The notes under the pieces are model-generated. The model was given only the letters and a program-made list of their open reading frames with translations, made no database searches and was not told the origin of the DNA. The position numbers and the translations under genes are program-made. Below, piece by piece: positions 8,691 through 16,636 of a DNA stretch of 64,000 bases. Where the stretch lies: NCBI GenBank assembly GCA_021791195.1, contig JAJYXB010000016.1, positions 50,723 to 114,722 of the forward strand. Direction: 5' to 3'. This DNA is from Actinomycetes bacterium. GTDB lineage: Bacteria > Actinomycetota > Thermoleophilia > BMS3ABIN01. Within the stretch, counting starts at the first letter, position 1. Each line of letters begins with the position of its first letter.

Positions 8691-9422
8691 ATGGTGAGAG
8701 TCGCGCGGGTGGTTGCGCCCGGTATTCCACATCACGTTACGCAACGCGGGAACAGACGGCAGCCGACTTTTTTCCGGGACGAGGACTTCATGCTCTACAG
8801 ATCCTTGCTCCGGGAAATGTGCCATGTTTCCGGCGTTGAAATCTGGGCTTATTGCTTCATGCCCAACCACGTTCATCTGGTTCTTGTGCCCCCCACAGTC
8901 AAGAGCCTCCGGCAGGCTGTCAGCGAGACTCACCGCCGCTACACCACCAGAATCAACCAGCGCGAGGGTTGGACCGGGCATTTGTGGCAGGGAAGATTCT
9001 TCTCCTATCCGATGGACCAGTCTTATCTGCTTCACGCGGTGCGTTACATCGAGCTGAACCCTGTCAGGGCCGGTTTGTCCGTGCGGCCGGAGGATTATCT
9101 GTGGTGCAGCGCTCGAGCCCGCATCCTCGGCAAGAAGGATCGGTTGATAACGACTACTGTATTTGATGACGTCCGGACCAGAGCATTGCTCGCCAGCGCG
9201 ACTGTCGCTGATGAGGAAGCAGACAGATTCAGGGCTCACGAGAGAAGCGGGCTGCCGCTTGGCTCTTCGGAGTTCATCCAGGATCTGGAAAAGCAGCTGA
9301 ATACCAACCTGCAACGCCACAAATGCGGACGGCCACGGAAGAAGCTGACGCAGGCTGGCGGCGAGTCCGCCGAAGGAAATAATCGCCTCCACGATGAAGT
9401 GAGACCTTCTGCGGGAGGATAG
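8691..9422 (+). CDS. REP-associated HUH transposase (Transposase_17/Y1 family)
   Basis: 243 residues from ATG 8691 (a TTG at 8685 is in frame but less likely). The N-terminus reads RVVAPGIPHHVTQRGNRRQ, the signature opening of RAYT proteins. The HUH motif is H60-V-H62 in MPNHVHLVL, and the probable catalytic tyrosine is Y119 in RYIELNPVRAGL. The C-terminal third carries a variable basic region ending in GRPRKKL. Such enzymes nick single-stranded REP hairpins by forming a 5'-phosphotyrosine link. The gene lies between 17-bp inverted repeats and is intact, so it may still be active on REP-like hairpins in this genome. Distinct from IS200 in length and in the N-terminal motif. Confidence 0.88.
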   Translation: MVRVARVVAPGIPHHVTQRGNRRQPTFFRDEDFMLYRSLLREMCHVSGVEIWAYCFMPNHVHLVLVPPTVKSLRQAVSETHRRYTTRINQREGWTGHLWQGRFFSYPMDQSYLLHAVRYIELNPVRAGLSVRPEDYLWCSARARILGKKDRLITTTVFDDVRTRALLASATVADEEADRFRAHERSGLPLGSSEFIQDLEKQLNTNLQRHKCGRPRKKLTQAGGESAEGNNRLHDEVRPSAGG

Positions 9423-9483
9423 CTGCCGGTAAAATCAGAGCTTCTCCATCGGAGCTTCAGAGCAAGATGAAAAAATGTAAGGT

Positions 9484-9508
9484 GTCCCCGGTTTACGTCC
9501 CCGGTTTA
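9484..9508 (+). repeat. Tandem 12-bp REP-like motif at the right end of the transposase unit
   Basis: GTCCCCGGTTTA occurs at 9484-9495 and again at 9497-9508, separated by one base. The second copy ends in TTA, which on the minus strand is the TAA stop codon of the PIG-V-like gene. Confidence 0.7.
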
Positions 9509-10744
9509 CGCTACCCAGGTCCAGACGACGAATTTCGCCGTCAGCACGCCCAGGAAAGTAAGCGAGCAGACCATCACCAGTTTGTCGAACCAGGGATGCT
9601 TCTCGCCCCAGATCGCCATCAGGATGAACAGCGGGAACGCCGCCAGCACGAAGCGCGGCATCGACAGCAGCGGCACGTACGTGGACGGAATCGACAGCGG
9701 CAGCAGCAGTACTGCCAGGGAGTAGACCGAATAGGCCAGCGGCAGGCGGCGGAAGGCGGCTATCGCCAGTCCCAGGAACGGTATGGTGAACAACAGATTC
9801 ATGACGTTGTAGGTCGCCCACAGGCGCGGGTCGAGGTCCACGGGCATGTAATTGATGTCCTTGCTGGTCAGCACCGTGCTCATGCCGTTGTAGGCGGCGA
9901 CGATGCCGCTCCACAGCCCGCCCAGCGGCCCGAAGGGAAGGCTGAACTGCCGCAACCAGTTGCTCTGCGCCTTTTGAAACAGCCACGGGTCGCCGAACCT
10001 GATCCCGAGGTAGAGCATCCACAGCGCCAGCCCCAGCGGCACCAGCACCAGGAACATCGCGTCCAGGATGCGGCGCCAGTTGAAACCCGTGTCCTGGACA
10101 TACATGATCAGCAGTGGCAGCAGGAGGAGGAGGCCGGCGCTGCGCGTCAGCGTCGCCAGGCCGCCCAGGACCCCCGCCAGCAGGTATTCCTTCCGCCGGG
10201 CCAGGTAGAGGCATCCGATCGTCAGTGCCAGGAAGAGCGATTCGCTGTAGACGGTCTGGAAAAAGAATGATGTTGGAAAGACGGCGAGGTAAAGCACCGC
10301 CCGCCGCGCCACCTTGCCGCCGAAATCGATCTCGACCAGCCTGTAGAGCAGGTAGAAGGCGATCAGGCAGCAGAGCAGCGAGATCAGGATTCCGGTCACG
10401 ACGCCGTTGCCGGCAAGCAACGGCCTGAATGCGGCCAGCAGCAGCGGATAGAGCGGGAAGAAGGCGGTCGTACTGTCATGGGCCGAGTAGCCGTGGTGGG
10501 CGATCTCCAGGTACCAGACCGAATCCCAGCGGGCCCAGATGTCGAAGATGTAGTGGCCCAGGCCCGTGAAGGTGTCGGTCAGGGATGTATCAACTTTCGG
10601 CGGAACGTCAAGGAACATCGGATCCACGCGAGGCATCGTCAGATAGGCCAGCGGCGCCAGCAGGAACAGGGCTCCGCGTGTGATCAGGAAGATGAAGCCG
10701 GCCTCACGCCACGCCTCCGGCAGGCGGCTGGTTATCCTCTGCAC
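9506..10744 (-). CDS. PIG-V-like membrane mannosyltransferase (GT-C fold)
   Basis: 412 residues, polytopic with about 8-10 hydrophobic segments. The first lumenal/periplasmic loop carries ARWDSVWYLEIAHHGY and TTAFFPLYPLL, the acidic/aromatic signature of PIG-V-type mannosyltransferases, which use a polyprenyl-phosphate mannose donor. Later LAVFPTSFFFQTVYSESLFL and LATLTRSAGLLLLLPL are also family hallmarks. A close paralogue lies at 54343-55449 in this window, with the same motifs in the same order. Its ATG (10744-10742) lies only 6 bases beyond the stop of the YhaM-like gene on the same strand, so it is probably cotranscribed behind that gene. The stop codon lies inside a REP-like repeat. 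The acceptor is unknown. Envelope lipoglycan or protein mannosylation is the likely field. Confidence 0.75.
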   Translation of the reverse strand: MQRITSRLPEAWREAGFIFLITRGALFLLAPLAYLTMPRVDPMFLDVPPKVDTSLTDTFTGLGHYIFDIWARWDSVWYLEIAHHGYSAHDSTTAFFPLYPLLLAAFRPLLAGNGVVTGILISLLCCLIAFYLLYRLVEIDFGGKVARRAVLYLAVFPTSFFFQTVYSESLFLALTIGCLYLARRKEYLLAGVLGGLATLTRSAGLLLLLPLLIMYVQDTGFNWRRILDAMFLVLVPLGLALWMLYLGIRFGDPWLFQKAQSNWLRQFSLPFGPLGGLWSGIVAAYNGMSTVLTSKDINYMPVDLDPRLWATYNVMNLLFTIPFLGLAIAAFRRLPLAYSVYSLAVLLLPLSIPSTYVPLLSMPRFVLAAFPLFILMAIWGEKHPWFDKLVMVCSLTFLGVLTAKFVVWTWVA

Positions 10745-10750
10745 GGCGCT

Positions 10751-11686
10751 CTAGTCCTCGGCTTTTTTCAGGTACAGGAACCGGTCCAGGAGGCGGTGAT
10801 ATTCGCTCCAGGGCGCGTCGGTCTTGCCGCGATGGCGTTCGAAGATGTTTGCCTTGGCGTCGACGTCGTCGGCATGGTTGAGGATGAACGCCTCCAGCGT
10901 CTTGGGGCGCACCGGTGAGCCGTACTCCTTCTCACCGTGGTGGGAAAGGACAAGATGAAGCAGCTGCAGCTCCAGTTCGTCCGGGAATGAGTCCAGCCGG
11001 GCGATGGCGTCGGCGATGATCTTCTCGCCGATGACGATGTGTCCCAGCAGGCGGCCGCGGTCGGAGTAGTCGATCGCCGTCACATATCTGAATTCCAGCG
11101 TCTTGCCGATGTCATGCAGTATCGCCGCTGTCAGCAGCAGGTCGACATCCACGTCCTGGTACTGGTGGGCGATGGCGCCGGCCACGCGGCAGACCGAGAT
11201 CGTATGTTCCAGCAGCCCGTGGATGTAATTGTGGTGCATGCCCTTGGCGGCCGGCGCCTGGCAGAAAGCGGCCAGCGTCTCCGCGGTGAAAATCTCATCC
11301 AGCAGCGCCTGAAGGTGCGGATTGGAAATGTCGCCGCGGATCTCCCTGAATTCGGTCCGCATGACGTCCACATCGCGTGGGCTCACCGGCTGCAGCGCCG
11401 CGGGGTCCGCCTCATCTTCGGGGACGGGGACGATGCTGTCGAGTTCGATCTCCAGCTGGTTGCGATAGCTGCTTTTCTTGACCGTGCCGCTGATCCTGAT
11501 GACCTGGCCCTGCTCGAAGGACTGCGCCACGGATTCATCCACACGCCACATCACCGCGCTGATCTTGCCGTGGGCGTTCATCAGCTGCAGCACCAGGAAA
11601 GTGTTGCCGTTCTTGTCCTCGCGGACGGTTTTGCTCGCGCAGATGAAAACATCCTCCACGCGCTGGTTTTCTTCGAAGGGTTGCAC
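10751..11686 (-). CDS. yhaM: YhaM-like 3'-5' exoribonuclease: OB fold plus HD domain
   Basis: 311 residues. The N-terminal 90 or so residues form an OB-fold nucleic-acid-binding domain (TVREDKNGNTFLVLQL ... GQVIRISGTVKK). The C-terminal HD domain has the metal ligands H in MHHNYIHGLLEH, AILHDIGK, and the downstream SHHGEKEYGSPVRPKTLEA and HADDVDAK motifs. This order and spacing matches YhaM, which degrades single-stranded RNA or DNA from the 3' end. ATG start at 11686. It is followed at 6 bases' spacing by the PIG-V-like gene. Substrate preference cannot be read from sequence. Confidence 0.85.
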   Translation of the reverse strand: MQPFEENQRVEDVFICASKTVREDKNGNTFLVLQLMNAHGKISAVMWRVDESVAQSFEQGQVIRISGTVKKSSYRNQLEIELDSIVPVPEDEADPAALQPVSPRDVDVMRTEFREIRGDISNPHLQALLDEIFTAETLAAFCQAPAAKGMHHNYIHGLLEHTISVCRVAGAIAHQYQDVDVDLLLTAAILHDIGKTLEFRYVTAIDYSDRGRLLGHIVIGEKIIADAIARLDSFPDELELQLLHLVLSHHGEKEYGSPVRPKTLEAFILNHADDVDAKANIFERHRGKTDAPWSEYHRLLDRFLYLKKAED

Positions 11687-11876
11687 GCGTCCTTTTGGCC
11701 GATATCAGCGGTTTACTATCTTGCCGGCCGCCCGCCCGCCGGGAAAACCCCGGTTTGGGATGGCACAAGCCTGTTTATTCTATATCATAGGCAGGGCGGC
11801 AGACAGAAACGCCGGCATTTCCTGCCGCGGCTTTCCGGTTTACGGCAACTGACTGTGTCTGGTTCGGAGAGGAGCC

Positions 11877-12686
11877 ATGATGAGCGCGACTTTCACCATG
11901 CTGGGCACCGGCGGCTGGATCCCCACCGCCCGCCGGGCGACGACCTGCTGCCTGCTGAGCATGCCCGAGGCGCTGTTTATCTTCGACGCCGGCACCGGCC
12001 TGGCGCGGCTGCTGGAAGATGAATTCCGCCGCGAGCTGGAACCACCCGCGCGCGAGGTCCACCTTTTCCTGAGTCATTATCATCTGGACCATGTCTGCGG
12101 TCTCGTCTACCTGGCGGCGATGTTCCGGGGCCGGGGGCTCTACCTGCATCCGCCGGGGGCGGACATCACCGGCCTCGATCCGCTGGAAACGATCGATGCG
12201 CTGGTGCGCAAGCCGTTCAACCCCGGCACGCTGGCGGAAATGCCCCTTGACATTTCGGTAGAACCATTAGGAGCCGGCAGCCAACGGATCGCCGGTCTGC
12301 AGGTGAAAGCGCGCCAGCAGCTGCATCCGGATGCCTCCGCGGCCTGGCGCGTAGCGGACCTCATGGTCTTTGCCACCGACACCGCCGCCGATCCGGCGAC
12401 GGCCGCATTTGCCAGAGGCGCGCGCCTGCTGGTGCACGAGGCCTGGATCGATGGCGCCGAGGAGGACGATCCCGGCACGGCTCATATCGCCCGCGAAGCT
12501 TATGTGGCGCATACCTCCGCGCGCCAGGCAGCCGCGCTGGCGGTTGAGGCCGGCGTCGAACGGCTGGTGCTCAGTCATCTGAATCCCGTGCGTTCGCCGG
12601 AGTATCACAGCCGGATGCTGGACACGGCCCGCGCGGTCTTCCCGGCAACGGCGATCCTGGAAGACGGTGAGCGGATTACCGTCTGA
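11877..12686 (+). CDS. Ribonuclease Z-like metallo-beta-lactamase-fold hydrolase
   Basis: 269 residues. The zinc motif HxHxDH is present as SHYHLDH (H67, H69, D71, H72), followed by FATDTAADP (bridging aspartate), LVHEAW and a final LSHLNPVRSP histidine. This is the RNase Z/arylsulfatase-like branch of the family. The flexible arm of true tRNase Z is not obvious, so a phosphodiesterase of unknown substrate is the safer call. The start is ATG ATG at 11877, with GAGAGGAG shortly before it. Transcribed divergently from the YhaM-like gene. A 45-bp piece of this gene (12276-12320) recurs at 15880-15924 with 7 mismatches. Confidence 0.8.
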   Translation: MMSATFTMLGTGGWIPTARRATTCCLLSMPEALFIFDAGTGLARLLEDEFRRELEPPAREVHLFLSHYHLDHVCGLVYLAAMFRGRGLYLHPPGADITGLDPLETIDALVRKPFNPGTLAEMPLDISVEPLGAGSQRIAGLQVKARQQLHPDASAAWRVADLMVFATDTAADPATAAFARGARLLVHEAWIDGAEEDDPGTAHIAREAYVAHTSARQAAALAVEAGVERLVLSHLNPVRSPEYHSRMLDTARAVFPATAILEDGERITV

Positions 12687-12691
12687 GCGGC

Positions 12692-12892
12692 TCATCGATT
12701 CCGGAAGACGGCGAGAAGAGGATCTTTCAGCCTCTGCTGCCCCAGCCAGACGAAGACCGTGTCATCGGCATGGAAGGCCCTGAAGATGAAAGGCAGCGTG
12801 ATCAGGCAGGCAATCGCGGTCAGCAGCGCCAGCGAAACAGGCGTGCCCGGCCGCCAGCCAGCCAGGCCTTTATCCGCCGGACGTTTTTTCAT
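12692..12892 (-). pseudogene. N-terminal remnant of a GT39-like membrane glycosyltransferase
   Basis: 66 codons. A basic N-terminus, then a hydrophobic segment (SLALLTAIACLITLPFIF), then FHADDTVFVWLGQQ. A first helix followed by an acidic 'DD' loop is how GT39-type dolichyl-phosphate-mannose transferases begin, but such proteins exceed 400 residues. The frame stops at 12694-12692, six bases from the convergent hydrolase gene, so the rest of the gene is missing. A genuine small membrane protein is possible but less likely. It follows the DedA stop by 10 bases on the same strand. Confidence 0.4.
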
Positions 12893-12902
12893 TCATGCTC
12901 AT

Positions 12903-13565
12903 TCACCGGTTTGTGTCGTTTTTACCGCTCCTACGGCGGCGTATCAACAGATAAATCACGCCGGCGACCACCACCAGCGCGAAAGCGATGCCGCCGCCCC
13001 AGCCCAGCCAGCGGTTGATCAGCTCCCAGCTCTGACCGAAAAAATATCCCAGCAGCAGGACGATCGTCACCGAGCCGATGCCGCCGACAATGTTGTAGAA
13101 AAGGAAAGTGCGGTATGGCATCCGGCTGATGCCGGCGGCCACCGGCGCGAAGGACCTGAGCACACCGACGAAGCGGCCGAACAGGACGGTCTTGCCGCCA
13201 TGGCGCTGAAAATATCGCTCGGCGGTCTCCAGATAGGATTCCCGGAAAAAAAAGAAGCGCCCGAAGCGGCGCAGGAACTTGATGCCGCCGTAGCGGCCGA
13301 TGGCATAGCCGGTACTGTCGCCGAGAATGGCGCCGGCCGAGGCCAACGCGATCAGCGCCGACAGGTCGAAGTAACCCTGCGACGCCAGCAGCCCGGCAAG
13401 AAGCAGCGTCACTTCTCCGGGCACGACCAGGCCGACGAATGCCGAGGTCTCCAGGAAGGTCATCACGAAGACCAGCAGATATCCCCAGTTCCCCAACTGG
13501 GGGGTGATGGACTCGATGTAGCCGATCGGGAGCCGCCTTGCCGTTGGATGCTGATACATCAGCAT
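12903..13565 (-). CDS. DedA/VTT family membrane protein
   Basis: About 220 residues. Hydrophobic segments and the motifs FLETSAFVGLVVPGE, GDSTGYAIGRYGG, GRFVGVLRSFAPVAAGIS and FLFYNIVGG are those of DedA proteins, which flip or transport undecaprenyl-phosphate or phosphatidyl lipids and maintain membrane homeostasis. The glycine-rich FGRF...R..P.AAG stretch is the conserved functional core. The start is uncertain: ATG 13565 is used here, but ATG 13613 and 13559 are in frame and none has a clear Shine-Dalgarno site. Its 5' end (13472-13606) is duplicated as a broken copy at 15918-16048. Confidence 0.85.
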   Translation of the reverse strand: MLMYQHPTARRLPIGYIESITPQLGNWGYLLVFVMTFLETSAFVGLVVPGEVTLLLAGLLASQGYFDLSALIALASAGAILGDSTGYAIGRYGGIKFLRRFGRFFFFRESYLETAERYFQRHGGKTVLFGRFVGVLRSFAPVAAGISRMPYRTFLFYNIVGGIGSVTIVLLLGYFFGQSWELINRWLGWGGGIAFALVVVAGVIYLLIRRRRSGKNDTNR

Positions 13566-13701
13566 GATATCAAATAGCGCCCGGCAGTCGTCAGAGGGAT
13601 AAAAAATGCACATCTGCTGGCTGCCGCTTCAAGAGGCTTGCGTCCGGCGAGCGTTTTCCTGCGTGCGGCGGCATGGACCCCCCGGTTTGCCGCCTTCGAT
13701 C

Positions 13702-13730
13702 ATTAAAAGGGCGGCCCCGAGGGGCCGCCC
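13702..13730 (-). terminator. Intrinsic terminator of the rhodanese gene
   Basis: A perfect GC stem, GGGCGGCCCC / GGGGCCGCCC with a 2-base GA spacer (13709-13730), is followed on the minus strand by TTTTAAT (13708-13702). It lies about 80 bases beyond the rhodanese stop codon. Confidence 0.8.
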
Positions 13731-13808
13731 TGTTGGTTCACGCATCCCGTTCGCTGCTGCGAACGGCGTCCTCTAATCAGGACAGTGTTGCTTCACGGGC
13801 TTCGCGGG

Positions 13809-15656
13809 TTAGGAGAGCTTCCTGCCGAAGGTCTCGTTGAAGCTGTTGCCGTACAGCACGCGCTGGCTGACGACGATCGGTTGGCCGCCGCGCGAGACCA
13901 CCCGGATTGGACCGCCCGCCATTTGCGGGCTGATCTGAAGCGGATTCGTATTGGTCGCGTGTGGCGCTATCGGACCGAGTGTCTGCTTCAGAACACCGCC
14001 CACATACACATCTACCGTCGCGGAGTTTGTTGGGTCGGCGTTAGTAGCCACGATCCAGTCGCCGTTCATGTTGTCCGACTTGTTGTCATACCACGGGAAG
14101 CTGTACTTCGTTCCCAGATCGGAAGCGCCGCCTCCCTCGGTATGTTCGGGGGCGATCGTCTCATTGAACGTGCCGTTATACAGTGCCCGTTCGGCAACCG
14201 TCAGATGATTGCCGCTGGTGGTGCAACCCACGCACCGCACCTCGACCGGACCTCCCTTGTAGTTGGACCAGATCTGGTTGTTTTCCGCACCTGCGGCCAG
14301 CGTGAAGTCGGTCTTGAACGTACCGCCCAGGCTGATGCTGACAGTGGCGGTGCTGGCGCCGTCATTAGCGATGTTGATCCACGTGCCCGCGCCGAAGCCG
14401 TCGTTGCTGGTATCGTACCAGGGGAAGTAGTAGACGTAGTCGGTGTTGCCCCTCGGGAGGCTGTAGGCGACGCCGCCGGGGGCAGAGCCGGTGACTACCG
14501 GATAGTTATGCTCCTCGGTGTTCGCGTTGAACTCCATCCCGTAGCTGTTGTTCCATGCCGCAAGCCCGTACCTGAGACCCTGGTCGGGGGCGCCGGCGTT
14601 GCGAATTCCCAGCGCGTTCAGACCAATTACGGCAGCGTTGGATTCCTGCTGGCCGTTGGCGTAGACAATCACGGGCTTGCTGGTGTCGATTGACAGCAGG
14701 TTGGTATAGTTGCCGCCGCCATCCTTGGCAAACAGCTGCTGATACGGGATATTTACTGCGCCGGTAATATGCCCGTAGGCGTAATCGGCAGCGCTGCGGA
14801 CATCGACGACCGTGTAGTTGCCGATGTTGCTGTCATTGACCTGGCCGGTGCCTGTGCCCGGGAAGATAAAGGGCGGGTTTGTGGCGTGGAGGGACAGATC
14901 GTCCGCCGCCCTGGTGATCTCCGCCGGCTCAGTCGAAGTGGTGTTATTGATTACCGGATACGCACCCGGGGCCGGCAGCGGATGCGGCGTCGTTTCCATG
15001 CCATACGTATGCACATAGATGTCCTTGGTGCCGGGCGTCACTTCCGCCAGCACGCTGGGCTCAGCGGCTGAGTTCCATTCCAGGTTGCCCCACTTCAGTG
15101 CGGCGATATCAGGAGCAGGGCTGCCAAAGTATCCCGCCTGGGCCACAGACCCCAGCGCCATTTCGGCCAGCTTGTCGGTATGACCACTGTAACAGGCCAG
15201 CACGATGGTCTTGTTGGCGTGTTTGGCAAGTTCGCTGCGGATGAACTGCAGGCTGTCAGGCTGGTCGATATCCTTGTAAGTGTAGGCAGGATTGACCATC
15301 CCGAGATTGATCGCTCCCGGGATGTGCCCATGGCTCATGCCAGTACCCGGGGTAGCCTGGTAGTCGGTCCAGCTCCGCATGTCTATCACGAGCGGGTCAT
15401 TGCTGGGATTGTCCCCGGCGTCACCGATGACGCCATTATTGTTGTCATCAAGCAGCGCCATCAAGGCCGGACTGGAAATGTATATAGACGGATTGGAATT
15501 TAAAAACGCGTTGCTGTTGTCGGCAATTATGCCGAACTGCTCGTCGCCGGCCGGCGGCGAGGCAGAACTGATGGCGACAAAAAAGACCAGCGCCACGATG
15601 CTGCAACAAGCCAGAAGGGCCAGCCATTTGGCCGGCCGGTGAATCATGTTCTTCAT
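13809..15656 (-). CDS. Secreted double-rhodanese protein with C-terminal beta repeats
   Basis: 615 residues. Signal segment at about 10-32 (LALLACCSIVALVFF, then SASPPA as a likely cleavage site). Rhodanese domain 1 (about 55-185) has the catalytic loop LACYSGHTD with C155. Rhodanese domain 2 (about 250-370) has VYANGQQES where the active-site cysteine should be, so it is probably inactive. The C-terminal third carries two related units, each beginning FPWYD, followed by W-I/V-A-N, then GG and ending RALYNGTFNET or RVLYGNSFNET. These look like extracellular beta modules. The protein may move sulfane sulfur or simply bind at the surface. Start is ATG at 15656 with AAGGGGATGGG before it. CTAGT-N4-ACTAG lies just upstream and could be an operator. 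Confidence 0.8.
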   Translation of the reverse strand: MKNMIHRPAKWLALLACCSIVALVFFVAISSASPPAGDEQFGIIADNSNAFLNSNPSIYISSPALMALLDDNNNGVIGDAGDNPSNDPLVIDMRSWTDYQATPGTGMSHGHIPGAINLGMVNPAYTYKDIDQPDSLQFIRSELAKHANKTIVLACYSGHTDKLAEMALGSVAQAGYFGSPAPDIAALKWGNLEWNSAAEPSVLAEVTPGTKDIYVHTYGMETTPHPLPAPGAYPVINNTTSTEPAEITRAADDLSLHATNPPFIFPGTGTGQVNDSNIGNYTVVDVRSAADYAYGHITGAVNIPYQQLFAKDGGGNYTNLLSIDTSKPVIVYANGQQESNAAVIGLNALGIRNAGAPDQGLRYGLAAWNNSYGMEFNANTEEHNYPVVTGSAPGGVAYSLPRGNTDYVYYFPWYDTSNDGFGAGTWINIANDGASTATVSISLGGTFKTDFTLAAGAENNQIWSNYKGGPVEVRCVGCTTSGNHLTVAERALYNGTFNETIAPEHTEGGGASDLGTKYSFPWYDNKSDNMNGDWIVATNADPTNSATVDVYVGGVLKQTLGPIAPHATNTNPLQISPQMAGGPIRVVSRGGQPIVVSQRVLYGNSFNETFGRKLS

Positions 15657-15879
15657 TTCCCATCCCCTTACTAGTCTTTACTAGAATTGATTCCTATCCT
15701 AGCATATAACTCCCCCATCAAACAGAATCTCTCATAAGACCCATAAGCCTCCTTTATAGAACAGAGTGGTCACACTTTTGTCCCCAACAACCAACACGAC
15801 TCAGTATTATCGTAACCACGTTTGTATTTTTGGTGCCGAATTATAGAATCAGAGGCATTGGCTGTCAATAATACGAATT

Positions 15880-15924
15880 GGCAGCCACCGGATCGCCGGC
15901 ATCGAGGTAGAAGCGCGCCAGCAG
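15880..15924 (+). pseudogene. 45-bp fragment of the MBL-fold hydrolase gene
   Basis: Aligns without gaps to 12276-12320 of the hydrolase gene with 38 of 45 bases identical, in the same orientation. It joins the dedA fragment at the shared heptamer CCAGCAG. Confidence 0.5.
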
Positions 15925-16048
15925 ATATCCCAGCTCCCCAGGGGGGTGATGGACTCGATGTCGCCGATCGGGAGTCGCTTTGCCGTTGGATGCTGATACA
16001 TCAGCATGATATCAAATGGCACCCGGAAGTCGTCAAAGGGATAAAAAA
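15918..16048 (-). pseudogene. Duplicated 5' end of dedA, broken
   Basis: Aligns to 13472-13606 of the DedA gene and its leader with only scattered substitutions and a few short gaps. The block coding MLMYQHPTA-RLPIG is preserved. The reading frame is lost after ITP-LG by a small deletion, and the remainder of dedA is absent. Confidence 0.75.
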
Positions 16049-16090
16049 ACGGGCCTCAGCCCGCGACTGCCAGTGGCATCCCGAGACGTA

Positions 16091-16441
16091 TTATTTGGGC
16101 TTGGCCACCTCTTTGTATGCCTCGTGCAGCTCCTGCTCCTTCTCCATCTGCTCGGACATCACCTCGCGCAACAGATCGAAGGCGCGCAGGACCTTCTTGT
16201 TGGCGATGCGGTAGAAGATATTAACGCCGTGCCGCCGCGAGTACACCAGCGAACGCTGGCGCAGGATGGCCAGATGCTGCGAAACTGTCGCCTGGGCCAG
16301 GTCGAGCGCGGCCGCCAGCTCGCTTACGGTTTTCTCTCCTTCGCGCAGTTCATTGAGGATGAGCAGGCGCTTGGGGTCGGCCAGGGCCTTGCAGATCTGG
16401 GCATGCATGCGATAAATGCCATCTCTAACTTCAGGATCCAA
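16091..16441 (-). CDS. ArsR/SmtB family winged-helix regulator
   Basis: 116 residues. The winged helix-turn-helix core is evident: KALADPKRLLILNELREGEKTVSELA, then LAQATVSQHLAILRQRSLV as recognition helix, and RRHGVNIFYRI as the wing. The alpha-3 metal-binding CxC motif of classical ArsR is absent and the only cysteine is C17 in QICKALAD. It may therefore sense a thiol/sulfur species or another ligand rather than arsenite. The start is TTG at 16441 with AAAGGAA 6-8 bases upstream. Proximity to a rhodanese fragment, the rhodanese gene and thioredoxin genes is compatible with a sulfur or redox role (inference). Confidence 0.85.
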   Translation of the reverse strand: MDPEVRDGIYRMHAQICKALADPKRLLILNELREGEKTVSELAAALDLAQATVSQHLAILRQRSLVYSRRHGVNIFYRIANKKVLRAFDLLREVMSEQMEKEQELHEAYKEVAKPK

Positions 16442-16526
16442 CGTATTCCTTTGACTGCTGGCGACGAAAAAACAGCCGCTTTAAATATGACCAATTTACC
16501 TACATATTATTACAGGAACGAAAATA

Positions 16527-16541
16527 GTTCAATTCCCGAAC
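16527..16541. promoter_or_regulatory. Short palindrome, candidate ArsR operator
   Basis: GTTC-N7-GAAC, a perfect dyad, lies in the leader of the arsR gene just downstream of its probable promoter. Position suits autorepression. No binding data can be inferred. Confidence 0.3.
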
Positions 16542-16572
16542 GGGGCGGCTCGTTATTGATGCAAACTAATTA

Positions 16573-16600
16573 ATTATATCAAGTTTTTGCATTATTGTAA
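16573..16600 (-). promoter_or_regulatory. Promoter of the arsR-type gene
   Basis: On the minus strand TTACAA (16600-16595) and a perfect TATAAT (16578-16573) are 16 bases apart in an AT-rich setting. The leader to the TTG start would be about 125 bases. Confidence 0.55.
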
Positions 16601-16636
16601 TCCGCATCATCAACTATATTATTGTATGCGAATATT

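Larger units (their letters stand above)
8557..9495 (+). mobile_element. REP-associated tyrosine transposase (RAYT) unit with 17-bp inverted ends
   Basis: Positions 8557-8573 and 9479-9495 are exact reverse complements of each other over 17 bases (TAAACCGGGGACACCTT). They enclose a single HUH-type transposase gene. Immediately right of the unit, GTCCCCGGTTTA occurs again (9497-9508), a direct repeat of 9484-9495. The left end includes the trpB2 stop codon, and the extra right-hand copy includes the stop codon of the PIG-V-like gene. REP-associated transposases of the IS200/IS605-like superfamily typically sit between such palindromic ends and act as single-copy domesticated genes. Confidence 0.75.
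15657..16090. other. 434-bp intergenic stretch containing gene debris
   Basis: The first 200 bases next to the rhodanese start are relatively AT-rich and probably hold its promoter. I see TATAAA-like hexamers on the minus strand but no confident pair. The remainder (15880-16048) is made of fragments of the MBL hydrolase and dedA genes, described separately. Confidence 0.5.

Noticed and set aside
8557..9495. Classical IS element with target-site duplication
   Set aside because: The transposase is of the REP-associated HUH type, which does not make target duplications. The ends are short palindromic repeats and no flanking direct repeat beyond the REP-like motif was found.
15822..16214. 130-codon plus-strand frame across 15.8-16.2 kb
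   Set aside because: Runs through the dedA and MBL fragments in the antisense or wrong frame and into arsR. No RBS or domain.
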